8,074 bases of DNA from an uncultured Spirochaetaceae bacterium (GTDB lineage Bacteria > Spirochaetota > Spirochaetia > Sphaerochaetales > Sphaerochaetaceae): the NCBI GenBank assembly GCA_946410375.1, contig CAMKAB010000034.1, positions 1 to 8,074 of the forward strand. Reading direction: 5' to 3'. Positions 1-6,700 of this stretch are shown in pieces; position 1 is the stretch's first letter, and the number at the start of each line of letters is the position of its first letter. The notes beneath the pieces were generated by a model, which was not told the DNA's origin, did not search any database, and saw only the letters and a list, made by a program, of their open reading frames with translations. Both the position numbers and the translations under genes were made by a program.

Positions 1-75
1 ACTCATTATTCGCCTATGAGGCAACGAAATTCTCATCAGGTGATACAAAACTTAAAAAAACCGCGATTTCAGGGC

Positions 76-97
76 AAAAAAAATCCCGCCCGGGGAC
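76..97 (-). terminator. Possible weak intrinsic terminator, leftward
   Basis: Read on the minus strand, TCCC (96-93) can pair with GGGA (87-84) around a CGGGC loop, with one extra G-U pair, and is followed at once by eight T residues (83-76). The stem is short, so the T-run is the main support. An alternative 4-bp hairpin, GGGA/TCCC with a 4-base loop (93-104), competes with it. It would end transcripts of the ligase about 360 bases after the stop codon, which is far. I see no better terminator nearer the gene. Confidence 0.3.
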
Positions 98-163
98 ATA
101 TCCCGAACGAGTAACTTATTTCCTGTAACAATATTGCGGCAACATAGAGACAAACGGACGGCA

Positions 164-179
164 GGTTTATGAGTAAACC
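164..179. repeat. Short perfect inverted repeat
   Basis: GGTTTA (164-169) and TAAACC (174-179) form a perfect 6-bp stem with a TGAG loop. AACGG (153-157) and CCGTT (179-183) give a second, overlapping possible pairing. No T-run follows on either strand, so it does not look like a terminator. It could be a protein site, a small RNA structure or chance. Confidence 0.4.
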
Positions 180-208
180 CGTTCATCCCTGATTAGCGAT
201 TACGCCAT

Positions 209-448
209 GATATACAAATCATACCTCAATGTCTCATTTACGCCGGAATATCCGATTCACAGCCGTACGTCCGTTTTACAACGTAACACGCCATGATGTC
301 TGATTTCCACATCGTCGCGCCCTAATATCTGATACACGCCCCGGTGTCTGATTTACATATCGACACACCAAGACGTATGATTTCCACATCGCTGCGCCAT
401 GACATCTGGTGCGCACATCGGCGCGCCCTGCTGCCCGATTCACAGCCG
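209..448. repeat. Degenerate tandem repeat, 29/19-base spacing
   Basis: A core resembling TCTGATTTCCACATCG followed by a GCGCC-like segment recurs. Core starts can be placed at 232, 251, 299, 328, 347, 376, 405 and 434. Successive distances are 19, 48 (29+19), 29, 19, 29, 29 and 29, so units are 29 bases long or shortened by exactly 10. The best-preserved cores are at 299 and 376. A 14-base string, CCGATTCACAGCCG, occurs exactly at 252-265 and 435-448. The unit at 295-313 can form a GATGT/ACATC stem with a 9-base loop, and 343-369 has GGTGT/ACACC arms. The array starts just after the ligase stop codon on the minus strand and is non-coding as far as I can tell. Copies are too diverged for a recent expansion. 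Confidence 0.7.
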
Positions 449-457
449 GGAGCGTTC

Positions 458-2794
458 CTACAACTTCGCCCTGATAATCTTTCCGCTGGTAGTCTTCGGG
501 AGAGAATCCCTGAACACGACAAGACGCGGGTACTTATACGGAGCGGTGTGTTCTTTAACGTAGTGCTGTATTTCTTTCTTCAATTCTTCCGTAGGCTCTG
601 TGCCGCGAGTTAAAACAACGGAAGCCTTAACAATCTGTCCGCGAACGGGATCCGGGGCCGCAGACACACCGCACTCCATCACATACGGCAGTTCCATTAT
701 CACGCTTTCTATTTCAAACGGACCGATTCTGTAGCCGGAAGACTTGATTATATCGTCCGTTCTGCCCACATACCAGTAGTACCCGTCTTCATCAACCCAC
801 GCCGTGTCTCCAGTGTGGTAATAGCCGTCGTGCCAGACTTCACGGGTTTTTTCAGGGTTATTATAATATCCGGTAAAGAGCCCGCACGGCGCACCGTTCT
901 TCACATTTATAACAATCTCTCCCGTTTCTCCCGCAGTAAGAATAGGACACCCGTTTCTATCCATCAAAGACACATCGTAAATCGGAGCCGGACGCCCCAT
1001 TGAGCCCACCTTATGCCCCGCACCCGCGAGGTTCCCGATAATCATCGTGCTTTCGCTCTGTCCGAAACCTTCATGAATCTGAAGCCCGGTTAAACGCTCA
1101 AACTGCTTATACACCTCGGGATTCAGAGCTTCTCCCGCCGTGGTCATATACTTCACCGAGGAGAAATCGTACTTTGAAATATCCTCTTTAACCATCATTC
1201 TGAGCATGGTAGGCGGAGCGCAGAAACTCGTTATCTGATACTTCGCAAACATCGGCATGATATCGGCTGCATTAAAGCGATCAAAGTCGTACACAAAAGT
1301 AGCGCTTTCCGCAAGCCACTGTCCGTACAGCTTTCCCCACATCGCCTTTGCCCATCCTGTATCCGAAATGGTGAAATGCAAACCGTCCTCCTGAGCGCAG
1401 TGCCAATACTTTGCCGTATGGAAGTGCCCGAGGGGGTATTTATGGTTATGCGCCGCAATTTTCGGAAACCCGGATGTACCGGAAGTGAAAAACATCAGAA
1501 GCAGGTCATTACCGCAAGGGGAATCTTCGGTACGCTCGAATTTTGACGAGAACATTTTGTATTCCTCGTCAAAGAAGCGCCAAGACGACCCGAAAACAAA
1601 CGAACCGTCATGCAAATCCTTATCCTGAGAGGATTTATTAACCACGATTTTTATAAGCTCAGAGGTGTTTTTCTCCGCCTCTTCCATATGCTCGGGTATC
1701 CCGTCGTCCGGCGTGCAAATAACGGCTGAAATCCCCGCCGCTTTGATTCTGTACTCGATATCATGAACAAGAAGCTGATTAGTCGCAGGTATCGCCACGG
1801 CTCCGAGTTTATTGAGCCCTATCATCGCATACCAAAACTGGTAGTGCCGCTTCAAAATGAGCATAACGCGGTCGCCCTTCTTTATACCCAAACTTTTAAA
1901 GTAATTAGCGCATCTGTTAGACTCTTTCTTCATATCAAGGAAACTTACTCTGCGTTCCGTTTTATCCTTTGAAATATGGAGCATGGCAAGTTTTTCGGGA
2001 CTTCGGGCTGCAATCTCATCAACAATATCAAACGCAAAGTTGAATTTTTCCGTATTTTTAAAGGAAATCTTCTCCGGAGTGCCGTTCTTGTTCAATTCAA
2101 CATCAATGTAGCGATGCCAGATTTCGGAGCCGGTGTCCGGTTTTATCGCGGAAAGGGCTTTGCGCACAGGCGAATAAGTCACCGGAGTTAATTCCGGTAT
2201 CGGCGCACCCGAAGGATTCAAGACTATCGCATAAAACTCACAATCCGCACCCCCGACGGCAATCATACCGTGAGGAGTTGAAGAACTGAAATAAATACTG
2301 TCTCCCGGCCCAAGAGTTGTTCTGTGTTCTCCGACCTGCACAAGAAGCCGACCGGAAATCACCACGTCAAGTTCCTGTCCGTCGTGAGAAGTCAGTTCAA
2401 TATCGCGGTGCTGGGCTTCTTCATTGTACACGCTTTTAACATAAAGCGGTTCGGCGATTCTGTTTTGGAACGCATATGCGAGGTTGTAATAAGTCATTCC
2501 GTGAGCATTGGAAATTTCCTGTCCCTGCCCCGCCCGGGTAACCGTAAAAGATTTCAGCTTCGGACTGTGACCTTCTATGATATCCGTGACATCAACTCCG
2601 AGGGCGAGCGCGCACCGATAAATAAACGTAAAGTTTAAATCTCCGGTACCGGACTCGCACGCAAGATATTCTTCTCTGGAAACCTGCGTTTTCGCAGCCA
2701 TCTCGTACGTCGTAAGTCCTTCAATCTCGCGAAGCTCCCTGATTCGCTGAGCCATCTCCTGAATTTTATAGTCCAACCCTGAAATCTGCCCCAT
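458..2794 (-). CDS. XRE-cupin-acyl-CoA synthetase fusion (AMP-forming ligase)
   Basis: The 778-residue product joins a regulator head to a full adenylate-forming ligase. Residues 10-73 look like an XRE helix-turn-helix. Residues 115-192 form a cupin with likely metal ligands H137, E141 and H175, and a typical GDSIYF strand before H175. From about 226 to the end is an acyl-CoA synthetase of the medium-chain (ACSM-like) type: phosphate-binding loop TSGTSGFPK (437-445), GFGQSEST (576-583), YHTGD (659-663), GRTDD (677-681), GYRIGPFE (687-694), and catalytic lysine K772 in PKTTSGK. By family it would activate a carboxylic acid with ATP and load it onto CoA in the cytoplasm; the substrate cannot be told. 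The start is supported by AGGAG five bases upstream. Separate XRE-cupin regulators are familiar; here the head is in one chain with the enzyme, so ligand sensing or autoregulation is an inference. No frameshift or lost catalytic motif is visible. Confidence 0.93.
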   Translation of the reverse strand: MGQISGLDYKIQEMAQRIRELREIEGLTTYEMAAKTQVSREEYLACESGTGDLNFTFIYRCALALGVDVTDIIEGHSPKLKSFTVTRAGQGQEISNAHGMTYYNLAYAFQNRIAEPLYVKSVYNEEAQHRDIELTSHDGQELDVVISGRLLVQVGEHRTTLGPGDSIYFSSSTPHGMIAVGGADCEFYAIVLNPSGAPIPELTPVTYSPVRKALSAIKPDTGSEIWHRYIDVELNKNGTPEKISFKNTEKFNFAFDIVDEIAARSPEKLAMLHISKDKTERRVSFLDMKKESNRCANYFKSLGIKKGDRVMLILKRHYQFWYAMIGLNKLGAVAIPATNQLLVHDIEYRIKAAGISAVICTPDDGIPEHMEEAEKNTSELIKIVVNKSSQDKDLHDGSFVFGSSWRFFDEEYKMFSSKFERTEDSPCGNDLLLMFFTSGTSGFPKIAAHNHKYPLGHFHTAKYWHCAQEDGLHFTISDTGWAKAMWGKLYGQWLAESATFVYDFDRFNAADIMPMFAKYQITSFCAPPTMLRMMVKEDISKYDFSSVKYMTTAGEALNPEVYKQFERLTGLQIHEGFGQSESTMIIGNLAGAGHKVGSMGRPAPIYDVSLMDRNGCPILTAGETGEIVINVKNGAPCGLFTGYYNNPEKTREVWHDGYYHTGDTAWVDEDGYYWYVGRTDDIIKSSGYRIGPFEIESVIMELPYVMECGVSAAPDPVRGQIVKASVVLTRGTEPTEELKKEIQHYVKEHTAPYKYPRLVVFRDSLPKTTSGKIIRAKL

Positions 2795-2799
2795 ATTTT

Positions 2800-2804
2800 C
2801 TCCT
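2800..2804 (-). promoter_or_regulatory. Ribosome binding site of the ligase gene
   Basis: On the minus strand AGGAG (2804-2800), within the longer GAGGAGA, lies five bases before the ATG at 2794. This is a near-ideal Shine-Dalgarno sequence, fixes the start codon, and argues against the internal methionine at residue 14. The bases around it resemble the end of the neighbouring 125-bp repeat unit. I could not identify a convincing -35/-10 pair upstream. Confidence 0.8.
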
Positions 2805-2817
2805 CATGCAAAGGGAT

Positions 2818-3067
2818 AAACCCTACCCCTCGCTTCAAGTACCTTTAAATACGCGTTCGGCGTTTTCCGATCCTCTTTCATTTGCAAGGAGAAGTCTCTC
2901 CCGGCAAGCGCGTCCTGCAGCGTTCTCGCCCTCAAACGGGGGAAACACTACCCTTCGCTTCAAGCGCCTTTAAATGCATGTTCGGCGTTTTCCGATCCTC
3001 TTTCATTTGCAAGGAGAAGTCTCTCCCGGCAAACGCGTTCTACAGCGTTCTCGCCCTCAAACGGGGG
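2818..3067. repeat. Tandem duplication of a 125-bp unit
   Basis: Copy 1 is 2818-2942 and copy 2 is 2943-3067, with an exact period of 125. By my count they differ at 10 of 125 positions, nine of them transitions. A 53-base core (2855-2907 and 2980-3032) is identical. In that core TTGC-AA-GGAGA, an AGTC loop, then TCTCC-CG-GCAA make a 4+5-bp hairpin with a 2x2 internal loop (2882-2907 and 3007-3032). A third unit begins at 3068 with AAACAC but stops matching within about ten bases. Reading frames cross it on both strands, but 125 is not a multiple of three, so the two copies cannot be read in one frame and it is unlikely to be coding. It sits directly upstream of the ligase gene. Confidence 0.9.
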
Positions 3068-3461
3068 AAACACCGCCACACAACGCCCTCCGCATGCGCT
3101 ATTCCCGTATTCAGGGAAAGGTCCCCGCGGACTATCCGCAAAAGCGAAAAATTTAACACGCCTGCGAGACACATGAAAATCAGAAATGACATGCCCTTTT
3201 TTACAAGAAAACGGGCAACCCTCCGCACATCGGATGGAAAAGCCATTCTCCGTCTTCCATTTACGAAAAGGAACGCCGGATTTAACGCCCCGACAAGAAA
3301 ATAGTACTGAAAGCTCCCCTCAGAAGCAAGGGACGCAAACCGGGCGCAATGACTGTTTCATTTAAAATAAAAGAGTCCATCATTTCCGTACCGCCGCAAG
3401 GACGCAAGCTAAAAGTTCTTCCGTAAGATATAAGATAATAATCTCTATTCCTGATATCCCC
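3068..3461. other. Gene-free spacer between two repeat blocks
   Basis: I see no supportable gene. Open frames on both strands run into the flanking repeats and lack good ribosome binding sites. Small structures are visible: TTCCC/GGGAA (3102-3118, 7-base loop), GCGGA/TCCGC (3127-3139, 3-base loop), and GCCC..TTTT/AAAA..GGGC with one bulge (3193-3216). None is followed by a T-run on the strand that would make it a terminator. An AT-rich pocket at about 3427-3451 could hold a promoter for leftward transcription, but I cannot place a credible -35/-10 pair. Confidence 0.5.
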
Positions 3462-3687
3462 GCTATTCCCGCTTCCGATAGCCGAATCTGCTCCGAAAAC
3501 CCCTCTCAGGACTTTGCCACAGACAATCGAATCTGCTCCAATAAAGGTCAAACCCCGGCTTTGCTTCCAATAGCCGAATCTGCTCCGAAAAAACCTCACA
3601 GGACTTCGCTTCCGGCAATCAAATCTGCTCCAATAAAGGTCAAACCCCGGCTCCGCTTCCGATAGCCGAATCTGCTCCGAAAAAAAA
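3462..3687. repeat. 46/92-bp higher-order hairpin repeat array
   Basis: The core AATCTGCTCC recurs five times, with cores starting at 3484, 3529, 3576, 3621 and 3668, at alternating distances of 45, 47, 45 and 47. Two 46-bp half-units therefore form a 92-bp unit present about two and a half times. Read on the minus strand, one half-unit folds as CGGCT plus TTG (or TCG), a GAAG loop, then CAA (or CGG) plus AGCCG, with one bulged A (3556-3576 and 3648-3668). The other folds around TTGT/GCAA or TTGC/GCGA arms (3510-3528 and 3602-3620). T-runs of 4, 6 and 8 bases on the minus strand occur at 3499-3496, 3593-3588 and 3687-3680. The 45/47 spacing shifts the reading frame between units, so this is not a repeat protein. 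It starts 13 bases after the helicase stop codon. Confidence 0.88.
3556..3576 (-). other. Hairpin in repeat unit, best example
   Basis: On the minus strand CGGCT and TTG pair with CAA and AGCCG around a GAAG tetraloop, giving eight base pairs with a single bulged A. The equivalent hairpin 92 bases away (3648-3668) has TCG/CGG in place of TTG/CAA, so one pair changes from T-A to C-G on both sides and another becomes T-G. No protein or RNA family is recognised. It could shape the 3' end of the helicase transcript. Confidence 0.6.
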
Positions 3688-3700
3688 TCCAATTCCCTCT

Positions 3701-6700
3701 CTACTCACCGATTCCGACCTCGCCCGTTGCTTTGTTTTCCGTGATTTTCCCGCTCTGAACCGCCCGTTCAAACACATTGTTCAAAATCTGAATAATCGCC
3801 GCGCCTTTCCTCTTAAATCCGAGTTTTTCCGCAGTCTCGACAACAAGAGAATCCCTCAGAAATCCGCCTTTTTCCTTAATTGCGGCAATCATCGCATTCC
3901 GTATCTCAATCCCGGGAATTTCAGACACCGAGCGTCCGTCCTCTTTGGAATCCTGAGAATTGGAACGATACTGAATGTACCTGTCCTCCACATTCTCTCC
4001 CCACACCTTGTATTTTTCCTGCCAGAATACGAAAACCCTTTCCCCGTCGGCGCTCTCTTCTTCGGTATGCAACAAGTCCATTCCGTCTAAAATACCGTCC
4101 AGGAAAGGCTTAATGTTTTTTCCTCGTTTCTTCACTCCGAAAGATTGCAAAACCCGTTTTTCAAGAAGATCAGCGACAATCGGTCCTTCCTTTTCAAGGA
4201 CCTTTCTGAAACGCGACTCAAACACGCTCTTATCCTGAAGAACAAGTTTCGCCGATTCAATGGGAGTAAGATCCAAGTCGCACACCTCGTACGCCCCCGC
4301 ATACGCAGTGAAAACCACATCCGATGCGTTTAAATCCCCGTTCGCACTTGACGCATCCGACATCTCCGAAGAATCTGACGCGTCTTGAATCCCCGCGCTT
4401 CCGTTATAATCAGCCCCGTATCCCCCTTTTTCAATCTCTCTTCCGGCAGCATCCTCCGCTTCCTTCGCCTTTCGCTCTTTCTCCTCTCTCTCTTTCCGCT
4501 CTCTTTCCTCACATGTCTTTCCGTAAAGCGTTTTCACCTCGGAAAGCAAAGCCTGCAAAACCCCGTCTTTGTCCCGGTACCAGTCAATCGTTCTCACTCG
4601 GAGCAGATTCCAACCCCTGCTCTGTAAAACACTACGCCGCAAAACAAACCGGTCGTTAGTGAGGAAGGAAGACGTCAAAGTCTCGCCGTCCAGCATAACC
4701 CCGCAAAAATACGTATTCCTATCTTCCGGTAACGACAAAGCGATGTCTATCTTAAAATCGGAAAGCCCCACATTAAACGCACATTCAAAACCTTCGTTCC
4801 TTAAACACCGCGCAATTTCCCGTTTAACACTCTCCTCATTATTATTCACCGAACCATCCGTCCGTTCCCCATCCTTCGCATAAAGCAGAAATTCCTTTAA
4901 ATCCTTTGCGCCGCGGCTCAAACTTTCCGCATTGAAATCGCTCACGTCAATAATGGTGAACACTTCCATAAGCTTTTTTGCACGGCTGAAAGCCACATTA
5001 AGCCTCTTTTCTCCGCCTTCCTTGTTTATCGGACCGAAGTTCCTTACAAAATTCCCCTCTTTGTTTTTGCCGAACGTCACGGACAAAATAATCACATCCC
5101 GCTCGTCGCCCTGAATATTCTCAAGGTTTTTAACAATGAGTTTATCCTCACAGTCAATCTCATTCTCGTACCAGTGAGCAAGGGCGGCGAGTTTCGCATT
5201 TCTCTCAAACAAATCATCCAAACGCCTGATAATCGCATTCTGCTGCTTTTCACTGAATGTTATCACGCCGATGGAATCCCGGCTTGTTTCAGGGTTGCCA
5301 AGTCTTTTCCTTATTTCTTCAACAATCGCTTCCGCTTCATACGGATTAGGCTCCTTCGCCTTCGCTTCGTAGTACCCCTGCACCCGTCTGAGGACAACTT
5401 TGGATAGCGATGAATCGGTAGACGGGTAGGTTTTCAAGCGGTGGTTGTAATACTGCTTGTTACTGAAGTGGATAAGGCTCTCGCTCTTACTCCTGTAATG
5501 CCAGGAAAGCGTGGATGTCGGCAGTCCGAGGACCTCGGCGTCGTCCAGAATACTCTCTAAATCCTTCATTTTCTCGGATTCAAGAGAAAACTCGTCTTCA
5601 TCATCCGAAACAAACGCTTTTTTAAAGAAATTGGTAGGCGGCATCTGCTTTGAATCACCCACAATCACCAAATTCTCACCCCGAGCAATAGCTCCCACCG
5701 CTTTACAGGTCTGAATTTGAGATGCTTCATCAAATATCACAAGATCAAAAATCTTTTTTCCCGGCTCCAAATACTGAGCGGCGGAAAGCGGACTCATCAA
5801 CACGCACGGGCACAAGTCGGTGATATAATCAGCACATTCGCTGAACAACGCCCTTATGGGAATGCCCTTTCCTCCGCGCGTTATAAAACGCCGCACAAGA
5901 TTTTCCTGCAAGTCGAAGCCGCTGTCCGCATTCGCGCGCTTTTTTTCGTAATATTCCCGTATTCGAAGAGGTATGGACTGCACAACAAGGCGTCTGTAAT
6001 CATCTTCCGCCTTCGCAAGCTCCGAAACAAGAGTTTCAAAATCATCGCTGCCGTAACGTTCAAGTTCCCTGCCGCTTCTGATTACGGCGTTAATCTGCGC
6101 TTTGTAATACGAAGCTTTCAAGACAGTAAAGATTTCAGGCAGTGCATCCCCGTTCAACATCATTTCCAGGAAAGGCTCGGCGTACTTCTTACCTGAAAAC
6201 CAGGCTCTCTGCTCGTTGCAATACGCTTTATCATAAATGAGGAAAAGATTGTCCTTGTAGTCGGAAGCAATACGCTCCACCTCGGAAAGAGATTCATTAT
6301 AGAAGGAGGAATCAATATTCAACACAGCGGAAAGACGCTCAAAATCCGCAGAAATCCGCCTGATTATGCCGGCAATGGAACCGATACGATCCGCATCCCT
6401 GTAATTTTTTTCACAAAAAGATTGTATTTTCCCTTCATCGGATGCCCTGGAGCATAAAGAAAGAACTTTTTTCCCTGCATTTCGAACTACCAGAAGATCG
6501 TTTTTCAACGATGTCAGTTCCTCGTTATCGGATTCGGCATACGGATAAAAAGCTGCCGTAAGGCTTCCCCTTATCGCGTCCGCTTCCGCCCTGGCGCTGA
6601 TATACTCGGCAAGCCTCCTCATTTCCTTTTCAACGTTATCCTCAATAATCCTCCCTTTTAACACATATGAACGCACATGAGAAATAAAATCATCCCTTTT

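Larger units (their letters stand above)
1..208. other. Gene-free left edge
   Basis: I see no convincing coding region on either strand here. The stretch is fairly AT-rich and contains A-runs at 54-60 and 76-83, a short GC-rich hairpin next to the second run (listed separately as a possible terminator) and a perfect inverted repeat at 164-179. It lies downstream of the ligase gene on the minus strand. A gene beginning left of the window cannot be excluded, but nothing within these bases supports one. Confidence 0.5.

Noticed and set aside
209..448. CRISPR-like array with a 29-base period
   Set aside because: The whole unit is repeated and degenerate, there are no unique spacers between conserved repeats, unit lengths vary by 10 bases, and no cas gene is visible.
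344..613. Plus-strand frame over the 29-base repeats and the end of the ligase gene
   Set aside because: It is antisense to the conserved C-terminus of the ligase, including the catalytic-lysine motif, and otherwise consists of repeat DNA.
3193..3216. Hairpin GCCC-TTTT / AAAA-C-GGGC as a terminator
   Set aside because: It has a bulge, a weak A/T inner stem and no T-run after it on either strand, and no gene ends next to it.
3040..3246. Minus-strand small frame with a hydrophobic stretch (MSFLIFMCLAGVL), possibly a small membrane protein
   Set aside because: It ends inside the 125-bp repeat, the GGAG before the ATG is too close to it, and overlapping frames are equally open. Left out for lack of support.
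2882..3304. Plus-strand open frame of 140 codons through the 125-bp repeats
   Set aside because: The 125-base period is not a multiple of three, so the two copies are read in different frames, and the composition looks like translated repeat DNA.
3462..3687. Classical REP/BIME element
   Set aside because: Hairpins and tandem arrangement fit loosely, but I see no GTAG-type tetranucleotide and no associated transposase in the window, so the name is not justified.
3282..3692. Minus-strand open frame of 136 codons across the 46/92-bp array
   Set aside because: The repeat spacing of 45 and 47 changes the frame in each unit, so the protein has no consistent repeat; the conservation is at nucleotide and hairpin level. 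No convincing ribosome binding site.
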